From: Bryobacteraceae bacterium
GTDB taxonomy: Bacteria > Acidobacteriota > Terriglobia > Bryobacterales > Bryobacteraceae
DNA length: 64,000 nt
Direction of reading: 5' to 3'
Assembly: GCA_023384675.1 (NCBI GenBank)
Contig: JAHDVK010000001.1
Coordinates: forward strand, 214,404-278,403
Positions within the stretch are counted from its first letter, which is position 1. Each line of letters opens with the position of its first letter. This document shows, in pieces, positions 34,259-44,800 of this stretch. Under the pieces are notes generated by a model that ran no database searches, was not told the DNA's origin, and was given only the letters and a program-made list of their open reading frames with translations. The position numbers were made by a program, and so were the translations under genes.

Positions 34259-35716
34259 TCATTTGGACAACACCGGCTTCCGGTCAGCGGACCGGGTGCG
34301 ATTAGCGTCCCATTCCGCGATGCGGCGGGTGAGCCGCTGCACGGTGCTCCGGTGCGCGGAATTGCCGAAGAGGTTGTTGCGCTCCTCGGGGTCGCGGCGC
34401 AGATCATAGAGCGCGCCGTCCGGTTCGCTGGAATCCGCGAAGAGCGACATTTTGAATTCGCCGTCGCGGATCATCACCTGGCGGTCGTGATCGCGCCAGC
34501 CCTGGTAGCCGAAGGCGATTTCGCTGATCACCGGTTTGCGCGGCGGTTCCTTGCCGCTGCGGAGCGAAGGCGCGAGGCTGGCTTCCTGCGCGCCGCCGGC
34601 GGGCAGGCCGGCCATGTCGAGCAAGGTAGGCAGCAGGCTGTTGACATTAACGGGCGTGCGGAAGCGGCGCCCGGCGGCAACGTGGTTCCTGGACCAGAAA
34701 ACGTAGGGCACCGTGGCGACCTGCTCATAGAAGGTCTGCTTTTGTAGCAGACCCTGGTCGCCGAGATGAGCGCCGTGGTCGCTCATCATCACAACGATGG
34801 TGTTGTCGAGCAGACCGCGCGGCCGAAGGAAGTCCAGCAGACGGGCGAAGACCGCGTCGGCGAAGGCGCTACGAGCGTAATAGTAGTGGCGCGCCTGGCG
34901 GAGTTGGGCAGGCGTCAAGACATCGCTGCCTTCGAACGAGCGCAGGATGCGCCGGTCGCGTTCGGGCTGGCCTTCGAGTTGCCGCGCGGTGGGTTCTGGA
35001 ATGCGGATGCGATCGGGATCGATCAGCGGAAGGCAGCGGGCGGGGGCGACGACCGGCGTGTGCGGCGCGTTGATGGACAGCCGCAGCAGGAACGGCTTCG
35101 ATTGATCGCGGCCCTCAAGCCAGCTTGTGGCGAGCTTGAGGTTGCGGACCTCGGCGGATTGGTCTTCGTCTGTAGGGAAGCGCCCGGCGAGTATCCAGTT
35201 ACGGCGCAGCTTTTGGGTCGGACGCGCATTGTATTTCACGACGTCATGCCCTTCCTCGCTAAAGGGCGCGCGGTAATGTTCCGGATCGACGATGCCCTCG
35301 GTGGCTTTGCCGTCTTCGGTCTGGAAGGCGGGCCGCCCGCTGCCGCCGAAGTAATGCTTCTTGCCAAAGGTGGCGGTCTGGTAGCCCGCCTCCTCGAAGC
35401 GCCAGGAGAGGAAAGTGGCGTCGGGGCGCAGACGCGCCTGGTTGTGCAGCACGCCAATCGTGGAGGCGGCCTGCGCGGTGAGCAGCGCCGATCGGCACGG
35501 CACGCAGACGGGCGAAGGGACGTAGGCGCTTTCAAACAACGCGCCTTCGGCGGCGAGCGCGTCGATGGCGGGCGAGTGCGCCCAGGGGCTGCCGTAGCAG
35601 GCGAGCGAATCCGGGCGCTGCTCGTCGGTCATCAGCCAGACGATGTTCGGGCGGCGCGTGGAGGCGCGCAGCAGCGCCGGCGCGCCCGCCAGGATCAGAT
35701 CGCGGCGGCGAATCAT
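34259..35716 (-). CDS. Sulfatase of the sugar-utilisation operon
   Basis: 485 residues. N-terminus MIRRRDLILAGAPALLRAS is a Tat-like signal. Metal site TDEQRPDSLACYGSP, the formylglycine motif CVPCR (SPVCVPCRSALLTA), and MMSDHGAHLGDQGLLQK are all present; the C-terminus (LYDLRRDPEERNNLFG) is typical. Removes sulfate from a saccharide in the periplasm. The ATG overlaps the upstream GH106-like stop (ATGA), so it is the last gene of the operon. Distinct from the sulfatase at 14848 (N-terminal motif differs). Substrate unknown. Confidence 0.92.
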   Translation of the reverse strand: MIRRRDLILAGAPALLRASTRRPNIVWLMTDEQRPDSLACYGSPWAHSPAIDALAAEGALFESAYVPSPVCVPCRSALLTAQAASTIGVLHNQARLRPDATFLSWRFEEAGYQTATFGKKHYFGGSGRPAFQTEDGKATEGIVDPEHYRAPFSEEGHDVVKYNARPTQKLRRNWILAGRFPTDEDQSAEVRNLKLATSWLEGRDQSKPFLLRLSINAPHTPVVAPARCLPLIDPDRIRIPEPTARQLEGQPERDRRILRSFEGSDVLTPAQLRQARHYYYARSAFADAVFARLLDFLRPRGLLDNTIVVMMSDHGAHLGDQGLLQKQTFYEQVATVPYVFWSRNHVAAGRRFRTPVNVNSLLPTLLDMAGLPAGGAQEASLAPSLRSGKEPPRKPVISEIAFGYQGWRDHDRQVMIRDGEFKMSLFADSSEPDGALYDLRRDPEERNNLFGNSAHRSTVQRLTRRIAEWDANRTRSADRKPVLSK

Positions 35717-38700
35717 GGCTTCGGGTTTGGCGCCGCGATCAGGCGCACGGGACCGAACAGGCCCGAATCCCGCAGGTCGAGTTCCACCCACGGCTTGCCT
35801 GCGGAAACCGCAACGTTGGTGCGCGTGGTTCGTTCGCCAGGCGGCAGTTTGGCATCGGCAACCAGCCGGTTATGCCACGTGTTGACGATCTCGACGACAA
35901 GCTCGTTTTCGCCTTCGCGCAGCGCGCCGGAGACGTCGAGAGTGAACGGCGCAGTCCAAGTGATGCCGAGCGGCTGCCCGTTCAACGTTGCGTCGGCGAT
36001 GGTCCACAGGCGTCCGAGATCGATGCGCGCGCCCTGGCCGTTGGCGCGCCATCCGGCGGGCACGGTGAACTTCGTCCGGTACCGGGCGGCGCCCGCGAAT
36101 TGATGGAGCGCGGCGTTGGGATGGGCGGTCCAGGAGATGAGTTGCGGGAAAGCAACGCCCTGGGGCCCATTGTCGAAGTCCACCGTCCAGGGGCCTTCGA
36201 TGGCGATAGGCGCGGGCAGTGCGGGTTGCGTTACGGGCCTGGGCGGATCCTTCGCCGCGCTACGGAAGACGACAAACATCGAGCCGTGCCCGGCAAATTC
36301 GAGCGGCAATTCGATGCGCCCATCGGCGGCGCGGCGCCACACGGGCGCGGGCTTGATCTCGCCGCTCACCGGATCCCAAAGCTCGGGTTGGCGGTCCGTC
36401 ACGCGGAACGTCACCATGGGTGAGGCGGGCGCCGTGGCGGTGTTGCGGACGAAGTAGATGTCGTTGCGGCCGTCGCGCCGGTGGATGAAGTCGATGCCCT
36501 CGGGCGCGTTGAAATCGGGGCCGATGCCCATGTCCTTAAGCACCGCGCGCGGGGTCTGTCCCCAGACGACGCGGCCCTTGCCGTGAGCGCGGCTCGTCTT
36601 CGACTGCCCGTCCAGATCGCCCCAGAGCTTTTCCGCGAGGTCGCGGACGCGCTGATCGCTGGCCGGGAATCCTTCGAGGCCATTCGCGCGCGCAGGCTTC
36701 GGCCCGATCACCGTGCCGCCCGCCGCGACGAGTTGTTCGATCTTCGCGAGCACATCCGGGTGCGCCTCGAGGTCCTCGGGCAGAACGAGCACAGTGTAGC
36801 TCGTGCCATCGGGCAGCACGAATCGGCCGTCGCGGACCGCCAGCCGGTTCAGGATGATGTCGGAGTTGGTGAAGTCGTAGTCATACGCGCGGCCAAGGCC
36901 GGGCTGCGGTTTGCGCGGCCCCACGAACTTGTAGCCGCCGTCGCCGTAGTAGTAAAGCACGTCGCCCACGAATTGCCCGCGTTGCAGCAGATACGAGGAG
37001 CGAGAGAGGTAGTCGACAAAAGGCTTGATTTTGGGCCACCAGGTGACATTGGTGTTGACGTGCGTGCCCGCGCCGTACACCCAGCCGGGCTTGCCCGCGT
37101 CGCGCGGCGCGTGCGTCCAGGTATGCCACACCATGTGATTGCCGCCTTCGCAGAAGACGCGGTCGGCGCTGTCCTTCAGATCCTGCGGACCTTCGTACCA
37201 GTGGTGGAAGGACGTGAATGCCTCCATGTGGACCACGGGCTTGCCGTAGAGGTGGCCCGCGGAGGCGGTCTCCTTGACCACCCAGAGGCTGTGCGCATCG
37301 GGGCGGAAGGGCCAGAACTCGCCCTGGATTTCATCGATGGCTCCGTTGGCGAGCAGCGAGTCCACCGGCACGTTGTGGATGGGCGGCCCGGGGCCGCCGG
37401 CTTCGGACTTGATGCCGAGACCGGCGCGGTTGGCCGCTTCGCGCGCCGCGCGGTAGTAGGCGCCGATCAGCACGTCGCTCAGCGTCTTGCGGTAGTCGTG
37501 CAGGAATCGCGCGGTGGTTTCGTGATCGCCGATCCTCGCGCCGAAGATCGCGGGCAGATAAGGCGTCATGTCGTAGCCGCGCAGGCGCTTGAAGTCCTCG
37601 ACAAAGCCGGGCGACCAGACCTGGCCCACCACTTCGTAGCTGGCCAGATAGAGGTTCTTCAACCCGCTCGTGCGCAGATCGCCCAGCGCTTCCTTCAGCC
37701 GCGCGGTGACGTAATCCATGTGGACCTGCGTCGCTTCGGGGTTGAAGTGGTCAGTGGCCCAGCCGTCGGAATTGGGGCTGGGTACCTTCAGGCGTTCGCC
37801 GGTGTTCATCACGACATAGCGGAGGATGGTCCATTGGCCTGGCGGCGCTTTCCATTTCAGGCGGCTCTGGCGGTCGACGAGCGCGGTGAGGTCCACCGCT
37901 TCCTCCTTCGAAGACAACTGGAACGGCGGCGCGCCGGCCGTGGAATACACGCCGCGCGGGCCAACCGTTTCGCCATCGTGGATGTTGTTCAGGTTCCACA
38001 GCGCACCGTAGCCATAGGGCGCGGAGGCGCGCACCACGTCCGCGCCGTCACGTGTGCGCTCCGCCGCGTGGGAGCCTGCGACGTTGATGCCCTTCTCATC
38101 GAGCAGGGCGAATTCGCCGAGCGTCCAGCGGGGTCGCGTGGCATCGTGCGCGCTGATCAGCCGCAGCCGCGCGTACTGCGCGCGCGTGCCCGCGGGCAGC
38201 GCGAAACGGCGCGGACCCGCGCCGCGCGGCAGCGTGCCGCGCACCACTTCGCGAAAGTCCGCATCTTCGACACCCGTCGCCGACAGCGCCAGACTGAATT
38301 CGCGGACGGGCGACATGGTGGCGGTGACGGGCGTATCGCCGGGCTCGCCCTGGTCGAGTACGGCTTCCTTCAAATCCCCCGCGCCTGTCGTATCCAGCCG
38401 GAAGACGAACTCGTGGCCCGCGCCGCGCTTGGAAGCCGGCACGGCCAGCACGGCGGCATCGCGCCACACGGCGGGCTTGCCATCGGCGCCCAGCGGCGCG
38501 GCCGGATTGATGGGCGGGAAGGGAAGCTCGATCTCCAGCTCGCGTCCGCCTTCGATGGTGATTTCGGTGGGAAACAGGCCCATGCTCGCGTGCGGCGGTT
38601 CGATCCAGTGTCCGCCCATGTCCCAACTGCTGATCACGGACATGTCCACCTGCAGGCCCAGGCGCTTGGCGTCGGCGAGGGTCTCCTTCAACTGCGCCAG

Positions 38701-38994
38701 CCATTCGGGGCCGAGAAAGGCGGGGCCGGCGGGCGGTTGGGCCTCCTTCGGCCCGCGTGCGCCCATGTCAAACAGCAGCACGCCGCTGAAGCCCGCTTCT
38801 TTCATCGCTTCGAGTTCCGCGCGCGCGGCTTCGCGATCCACGTAGCCGTTCAGCCAAAGCCAGTAGGCGTGCGGGCGGGCCTCTGGTGGCGGGTTTCGCC
38901 AGCCGCTTTCGAGATCGGCGCTCCCCGGTCCGCAGGACCCCAGCAAAAGCGCGGCGAACGCGGCCGCGCTCCCGGCGAGCAATGCTTTCCGCAT
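35713..38994 (-). CDS. GH106-like (alpha-L-rhamnosidase family) lipoprotein
   Basis: 1093 residues. Lipoprotein signal with lipobox LLGSC (Cys ~21), so membrane-anchored. The start of the mature part, GWRNPPPEARPHAYWLWLNGYVDREAARAELEAMKEAGFSGVLLFDMG, here abbreviated to its key residues WRNPP, WLWLNG and FSGVLLFDMG, is the hallmark of GH106-type enzymes. A large catalytic barrel and C-terminal beta domains with a galactose-binding-like module (GARIDLGRLWTIADATLNG) follow. GH106 members remove L-rhamnose from pectin-type chains. Specificity here is inferred from the operon. Confidence 0.8.
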   Translation of the reverse strand: MRKALLAGSAAAFAALLLGSCGPGSADLESGWRNPPPEARPHAYWLWLNGYVDREAARAELEAMKEAGFSGVLLFDMGARGPKEAQPPAGPAFLGPEWLAQLKETLADAKRLGLQVDMSVISSWDMGGHWIEPPHASMGLFPTEITIEGGRELEIELPFPPINPAAPLGADGKPAVWRDAAVLAVPASKRGAGHEFVFRLDTTGAGDLKEAVLDQGEPGDTPVTATMSPVREFSLALSATGVEDADFREVVRGTLPRGAGPRRFALPAGTRAQYARLRLISAHDATRPRWTLGEFALLDEKGINVAGSHAAERTRDGADVVRASAPYGYGALWNLNNIHDGETVGPRGVYSTAGAPPFQLSSKEEAVDLTALVDRQSRLKWKAPPGQWTILRYVVMNTGERLKVPSPNSDGWATDHFNPEATQVHMDYVTARLKEALGDLRTSGLKNLYLASYEVVGQVWSPGFVEDFKRLRGYDMTPYLPAIFGARIGDHETTARFLHDYRKTLSDVLIGAYYRAAREAANRAGLGIKSEAGGPGPPIHNVPVDSLLANGAIDEIQGEFWPFRPDAHSLWVVKETASAGHLYGKPVVHMEAFTSFHHWYEGPQDLKDSADRVFCEGGNHMVWHTWTHAPRDAGKPGWVYGAGTHVNTNVTWWPKIKPFVDYLSRSSYLLQRGQFVGDVLYYYGDGGYKFVGPRKPQPGLGRAYDYDFTNSDIILNRLAVRDGRFVLPDGTSYTVLVLPEDLEAHPDVLAKIEQLVAAGGTVIGPKPARANGLEGFPASDQRVRDLAEKLWGDLDGQSKTSRAHGKGRVVWGQTPRAVLKDMGIGPDFNAPEGIDFIHRRDGRNDIYFVRNTATAPASPMVTFRVTDRQPELWDPVSGEIKPAPVWRRAADGRIELPLEFAGHGSMFVVFRSAAKDPPRPVTQPALPAPIAIEGPWTVDFDNGPQGVAFPQLISWTAHPNAALHQFAGAARYRTKFTVPAGWRANGQGARIDLGRLWTIADATLNGQPLGITWTAPFTLDVSGALREGENELVVEIVNTWHNRLVADAKLPPGERTTRTNVAVSAGKPWVELDLRDSGLFGPVRLIAAPNPKP

Positions 38995-39005
38995 GGTCAG
39001 GTCTC

Positions 39006-40454
39006 CTATGTCACGACGACGCTTTCAATGCCCAGCGCATCGGCGATCCGGCGCAGCGACGCCGCCCGGTGTCCGATACCCAGAGCGAAATGATGAGTGG
39101 GGCCTTCGTACACCCAGCGCTTCAGGAATGCGCGGATGTCGGAGCCAAAAAAGCCGCGGGTGTTCGTATTGCCCGTGGCGGGGATGGGGCCGCGGACACT
39201 CTCGCCTTCGGCCAGAACGAACTTGAACCGGCCATCGGCCTTCACGCCGATACTGAGCATGGTGATGGGTCCGGTCTTGATCCGGAACTCGACGCTGGCC
39301 CCGCTGCCGGGCTTGCCGTGATACTTCAGGAGCGAACGCAACACGGGCTTGCCGTCGGCGATGTTGATGTGATGCGGGCCGTCGTGGCCCACCAGCGCGA
39401 AGCCTTCGCGGAAATCCACCGGGTGAAATTCAGCGAAGCTGCCGCCGACGCCCAAACGGTCCATCAGCAGCATCGCGATGCAGGTCTTCAGGTCGGATTC
39501 GCCGCACATCGGAAAGCCGGCGGCGGTCAACAGCGAGTTGCCGACAATCAGATTGGTGACCAGCGCCCGCAGCTGACTCTCGGCTTCGCCTTCGTAATAG
39601 TAAGCCAGCCCGTCGAGCTCATGATGCTCGACGAAGCCGTCGAGCGCCACCGCGGCGAAGGCTGCGCTGCGCAGGTGTTCCGCCGTCAGCTTGGTGGTGA
39701 CGGGATCCACGCCGGGGTCCGGTGTATCGAACAGATTGAGGATCTCGGCGCACTTCCTCTCGATCTCCCGATCGCCAATGTTGCGGCTGAAGCGGAGCAG
39801 ATCGTCGGCCTCCGTCTGGACAACGTGGCACCCGAAGGCCGCGGTCAACGCGGTCTGGTCCGTCTGCATGTCGAGCATATGCTCGATGGGATGGCCGAAA
39901 TGGCCGATTCGGGCGCGCTTGACGTCGTGCAGCGCCATGGCGATCTCGCACCATTCAGTGATCTCGGCTTCGGCCGCGGGATCGTTCTCGAGGGTGCCGA
40001 GAACCACCTCCGGCGGACGCTTGCCCATGCGGATGGCCACTCCCAGGAACTCGGGCACCGAGCAGAAGTCGTCGTTGGCCAGTTGCATATGCGTGGTCGC
40101 CTTGGGGTAATCCATGGCGGCCAGCGGCTGCAGCGCCACCAGCACGATGGGCACATCGAGGTTGCGGATGATCGCGCCAAAACTGGCCGACGTGGCGTAG
40201 GTCAGCATGTCGCAGAAGATGAGGTCGAGATCGGCGGCCTTGAGCCGGGGGACGAGCGCGTAGGCATCCTGAGCCTTGTCCACCATGCCGTAGTTTTCGA
40301 CGGTGGCGCCGGTGGCCCGGACGCGCTCCACCAGCACATCCAGCTTCGCCATCAACTCATCAAGCAGCCCGGGGAACTGGTTCCAATAGACGTGATAGCC
40401 CACGCCAAAGACGCCAATGCGGGCGCTGCGAGGTTTCCTCCGTGGTACGTTCAT
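39006..40454 (-). CDS. L-fucose/L-arabinose isomerase family protein
   Basis: 482 residues. The family interconverts aldose and ketose sugars with a divalent metal. The N-terminal ARIGVFGVGYHVYWNQFPGL and the central FGATIRNLD-type region, with KCAEILNLF, CGESDLKTCIAMLLMDRLG and a closing GPTHHFALGIGH (metal-binding His), match. The ATG overlaps the MFS stop (ATGA). The same frame stays open far upstream, but only as a shadow of the transporter gene. Cytoplasmic; would convert the imported sugar. Rhamnose, fucose and arabinose cannot be separated by eye. Confidence 0.82.
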   Translation of the reverse strand: MNVPRRKPRSARIGVFGVGYHVYWNQFPGLLDELMAKLDVLVERVRATGATVENYGMVDKAQDAYALVPRLKAADLDLIFCDMLTYATSASFGAIIRNLDVPIVLVALQPLAAMDYPKATTHMQLANDDFCSVPEFLGVAIRMGKRPPEVVLGTLENDPAAEAEITEWCEIAMALHDVKRARIGHFGHPIEHMLDMQTDQTALTAAFGCHVVQTEADDLLRFSRNIGDREIERKCAEILNLFDTPDPGVDPVTTKLTAEHLRSAAFAAVALDGFVEHHELDGLAYYYEGEAESQLRALVTNLIVGNSLLTAAGFPMCGESDLKTCIAMLLMDRLGVGGSFAEFHPVDFREGFALVGHDGPHHINIADGKPVLRSLLKYHGKPGSGASVEFRIKTGPITMLSIGVKADGRFKFVLAEGESVRGPIPATGNTNTRGFFGSDIRAFLKRWVYEGPTHHFALGIGHRAASLRRIADALGIESVVVT

Positions 40455-41803
40455 GCGGTTCCTTTCACAGCGGCGGGCATTGGCGCACGCCGCCCTGCAG
40501 CCAGTATGATCCACGCCGCCGGATAGAGCAGAGCCGACACAAGAAACACGGGCGCGAACCCGGCCTGATCCACCACCGGGCCCACCACCAGGTTCGAGAG
40601 CATGCCGGCGATGCCGCCACAGGTGCCGGTTAAGCCAACGGCCGTGCCCACTTCGGTCGAATCCACCGTGTCGCCGATCAGCGTGATGTAGTTGGCGATC
40701 CAGATGCCGTGGGCGAACATCAGCACCGACATCAGCGCGATGGCCGCCCCCGCGGTGCCGGCCGTCGAAGCCAGCCAGGACGCGGGCGTCAACAGCGCCG
40801 CCAGCAGCATCAACGACATGCGCGCGCGCCGGGGCGCGTAGCCGCGCTTCACGAGAATGTCCGACACGCGCCCCGCCGCGATATTCGTGACGCCGAGCGC
40901 GAAGAACGGAATCCACGTCAGGTTCCCGATCTCCGCCAGCGAAAGGCCGCGCTCGCGCGACAGATATTGCGGGATCCAGAACATGTAGAAGTAGAAGACA
41001 GGATCGAAGAAAAACCGCGCCAGCATGAACCGCCGCACTTCCGCCCGCGCCAGCAACGATTTGAAGCCCACGCCGCGCTGGGCCGGAGCCGCAACCGCCG
41101 TCCGCGGTAGCCCGCGGAACGCCAGTTGCCACCCGATCAGCCAAAGCAGTCCCAGCGCAGCCGTGGCGATAAACGCCCCGCGCCAGCCGAATATCCCCGT
41201 CCACCAGACCGTGAGCGGCGGCGCCAGCACCGCGCCGAATGCCGACCCCCCATTCGCAAAGCCCACCGCCAGGGCCCGCTGCTGAGCAGGCATCCACTCC
41301 ACCGCGCCCTTCGTGGCCGCCGGGAAGCATGGACCTTCGCCCACGCCGAGAAAGAAGCGTGAGATCCCCAATACCCACGGGCCGCGGGGCCGCGCGGGGG
41401 CCGCCCCGGGCCCCGCCACCCCCACCCCCCCCCACGCCCAGCCCCCCCCCCGGGCCCCCCCCACCCCGCCCCCCCCGCCCCCCCCGACCACTCCGGCTCT
41501 TCCCCCCCCCCCCCGCGGGCCGCGCGCCGCGGCGACCGCCGCGGGGCCCCGCGACCACACTCCGACCGACAGAGCCAGGCCCAGCCGCGTGCCCAGCGCA
41601 TCCATCAACCTGCCGCCCAGCGCGAACATAACCGTGTAGCTGAGTACGAACGCGAAGACGACACGCGAATACACCGCATTCGACATGCCGAATTCGCGCG
41701 TCAGTTCCGGCGCCAGCACGCTGAGCACCTGGCGGTCCAGAAAGCTCAGCGCCGTGGCGAAGAACAGCAGCGTACACAGGATCCAGGCGCGGTGCGGAGG
41801 CAT
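40451..41803 (-). CDS. MFS sugar-acid/sugar transporter with a corrupt internal tract
   Basis: 450 residues as read. The ACS-type major facilitator pattern is clear: FLDRQVLSVLAPELTREFGMS in the first helix, GGRLMDALGTRLGLALSVGVWS in the loop 2-3 region, RFFLGVGEGPCFPAATKG, and twelve-helix hydrophobicity. Between VGVWS and ISRFFLGVGEG there are about 60 residues of Gly/Arg/Ala in place of the usual 20-25, coded by C/G runs (41380-41565). The rest of the gene is normal, so I take the tract as a sequence error or expansion. ATG at 41803, 4 bases after the receptor gene. Confidence 0.8.
   Translation of the reverse strand: MPPHRAWILCTLLFFATALSFLDRQVLSVLAPELTREFGMSNAVYSRVVFAFVLSYTVMFALGGRLMDALGTRLGLALSVGVWSRGPAAVAAARGPRGGGGRAGVVGGGGGGGVGGARGGGWAWGGVGVAGPGAAPARPRGPWVLGISRFFLGVGEGPCFPAATKGAVEWMPAQQRALAVGFANGGSAFGAVLAPPLTVWWTGIFGWRGAFIATAALGLLWLIGWQLAFRGLPRTAVAAPAQRGVGFKSLLARAEVRRFMLARFFFDPVFYFYMFWIPQYLSRERGLSLAEIGNLTWIPFFALGVTNIAAGRVSDILVKRGYAPRRARMSLMLLAALLTPASWLASTAGTAGAAIALMSVLMFAHGIWIANYITLIGDTVDSTEVGTAVGLTGTCGGIAGMLSNLVVGPVVDQAGFAPVFLVSALLYPAAWIILAAGRRAPMPAAVKGTA
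41380..41565 (-). repeat. Extreme G/C homopolymer tract inside the MFS gene
   Basis: About 185 bases with repeated C runs of 6 to 13 and almost no A or T, unlike anything else in the window. The frame happens to stay open since G/C runs contain no stops. It replaces or expands the third-helix region of the transporter. Confidence 0.85.
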
Positions 41804-41807
41804 TTCG

Positions 41808-44800
41808 CTAGAAGATGAACCGCAGGGCGAACTGCATGATGCGTGGCGGGCGCGACGCCAGGAATTCACCGAACCGCGCGTTCACTTGATTCCCCGCCGC
41901 GTCAAAGCGGGCCGCGGTATCGACTGTGGCGAATTGGGTCTGGTTGAAGGCATTGTAGGCTTCCATCCTGAATTGCATGCGGATCTGCTCGCGGATCGGC
42001 AGATCCTTGATCAGCACCATATCCCAGTTGTTGATCCCCGGTCCACGGATCTGGGTGGTAGCGGAAGTGCCGAAGGTGTTGCGCGCAGGCAGCGCGAACA
42101 CTTCGGTGCGGAAGTTGCGGCTGAAGGTCCGCTCGCTCTTCGGCAGCACCGGATTGCCCGTCACGTCCACGCGAGCGCCCTGGCTGGCTGTGCCTGTTAT
42201 GTCGATGGGCGTAACCGTGGTGTAGCTGATGCTGAGCGGCTCGCCGCTGATGAAACTATTGATGCCGGAAAGTTGCCAGCGGTTCAAGGCATAGTCGATG
42301 AACGTATTCCCGCTGCGCACCTTGGGCAGATCCCACGTCCAGTCGATCCGCACATTGTGCGTGCGGTCGAAGAGCGATAAACCGTAGTTCCAATACCTCG
42401 GCGAGGCCAGTACGCTCACTGCATTGTTGTCGAAATTGGTGTAGTTCATCGCCTTCGACCAGGTCCAGGCCAGGCCGAACTGCACGCTTTGCGCGAAGCG
42501 CCGCCGGGCGGTCACCTGCATCGAGTGGTAATTCGACGAGGAGGCGGCTTCCGAGATCAGAAGGTCGTTATAACCCGGAATCGGCCGCAGGAACGGCGCG
42601 GCCAGCGGCGTCGCCGGGTTCGACGGATCGGCGTTCGCCGGGTCGAAGTTCGCGCCCAGCGGGATGGGGTTTACGTTTCTCAGCCACATCTGGTTGCGCG
42701 CGAGCGATCCCACGTAGCCGACGTCTACCACCGTGTTCCAGCCCACATTGTGCTGGACGGAGAAGCTATAGTTCATTACCCGCGGCACGCGGTCGCTCCC
42801 GTCCATACCGTTGGCGTTCTGCGGGAAGATCGAGCCTACCGACGAAGTCAGGCCGCTCAATGTGCCGAAGAACACGGTCGGGTTCTCAACCAGTGGCTGC
42901 TGCCCCGTGAAACGAAGGTAGTTTTCCGACATATTCGGGCGGTTGTAGAACATCCCGATGCCGCCACGAATTGCCGTCCGGCCATTGCCGAAGACGTCGA
43001 GCGCGAATCCAACGCGCGGGCCGAACTGCACGCCGTAGCCGGGAATCAGCCCGCGCGGCGTGCCGCCTTGCCCCGCTACGGCCATCCCGTTGGCCGGATC
43101 GCCCGTGCCGGCCCCAATCGCGCCGATCAACGTCACGGGCAGGATCTGGCCGGTCACCGGATGCCGGCCCACGCGCTGGTTATTCACCCGCACGGGCTGG
43201 ACCAACTGCACTGCGCGAGCCGGATCGTAGCGGCTGATATCAAAACTCGACAGTTCGTTCGAGCGCATGTAAATCGGCTGCAGCACATGGAAGCGCATGC
43301 CGTATTCCAATGTCAGCCGCCGCGTCGCCCGCCACAGATCCTGCGCGAACCACTCCACCGCGTGTTGCCGGAAGCTGTTGATGATCCGGGCGGACGCCTC
43401 GGTGTAGGACGTAAACACGCCCATCGCCGAGTTGGAGTAGGCATAGCCTGTGTCCATCGGATTGTTGACATTGGGCGTGAAGACAAAGTTGCCCGCATAG
43501 TTGCCGTTGCCCAGTGCGCCCTGGAAGTTGCGCTCGATCATGATCCCCGTCTTGAACGTGTGCGAGCCCATCGTCTTCGTCACGTTGTTGGTCAGGTTGA
43601 AGGCGTGAAGCTGCTGGTAGAACGGGAAGCGGCCTTCCATGAAGAGGTTCGCGGGGTTCTGAATGCCGCCGAACGTGGCGTTCGGAATCAGTCCCAGCGG
43701 ATTCGTGGCGGGGTTCAGTTGTCCCGCCGTGAAGCCCACCGTGGCGCGCTGATTCCGCCGGATGTCCTCCTCCGGAGCGCTGTTGCCTTCCGGCCGCCGC
43801 GTCCAGCCGAAGCTCGTCTCGTTGATCAGCGTTGGCGACAGCACGCCGGTGTACCTCAGGATGTAGCCTTGCCCGTGCAGACGGTAGGTCTTCTCCTTTT
43901 GCGGCCAGTTCGTGGCGCCGGAGGTCAGAATCCCCACCGCGCCGGTCTGCTGGTCGACGAACGAAGCGATGGTCAATGCCAGTGAATGGTTCGGTTTCAG
44001 GTTGTAGTCGATGCGCGCATTCTCCATGCGGATCGGCGTCTCGTTCTCGACCTGGAACACATAGTTGTAGCGCCCGCCGGAGATTCCCCGGTCGAGAAAG
44101 TTTGGTTCGGGAAACACCTTCAGGAGCGAGAGGCCGCTCGAATTCAGCAGGCTCGCCGGAACTACGTTGCCGGGGAAGATCTGGCGCGTGTTCGGATCGC
44201 GTATCGGTATCAACCGGTTGTTTAGATCGATCGACTGCGTGAAGTTGCCCTGCCTCTCCAGCACGGTCGGCACGGTGATCTGTGCAATCGGCTGCGGCAC
44301 CCGCAGCGGCCAGAACTCCTGCGACCAGAAGAAGAACAGCTTGTCCTTGTTCTTATTGAAATTCCCCAGCGCCACCGGTCCGCCGATGTTGTAATTCCAG
44401 GTGTTGTAGCGGTAGCGCGGCTTCGGCCGCCCGAACCGGTTGTTGAAGAAATCGTTGGCGTTGAACTGTTCATGGCGCTTGAAATACGACGCCAGCCCGT
44501 GGAACTCCTTCGTTCCGGACTTCGTGACGAAGTTGACGGTCGCCCCGGATGAACGGCCATACTCTGCCGGGTAGTTGGACAGCAGCACCTTCACCTCCGC
44601 CACCGAGTCCTGCCCCAGCATCACCACGCCGTTGAAGTTGTTGCCCATCGGGTTCGTCGGCATGCCGTCCACGGTTACTGTGTTGGCGTTGCGGCGGTTG
44701 CCCTGCACGCTGATGTCGAAGTTCCGGTCTACCCGTTCCGTGTTGCCGATCCCGCCCCGGTCCACCACGCCGGGCATCAGACTCAGCAGTGACATCGGAT

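Noticed and set aside
39006-41777. Single 923-codon frame suggesting an isomerase fused to an upstream domain
   Set aside because: The upstream part is an out-of-frame reading of the MFS gene, including the G/C tract; the isomerase has its own ATG at 40454.
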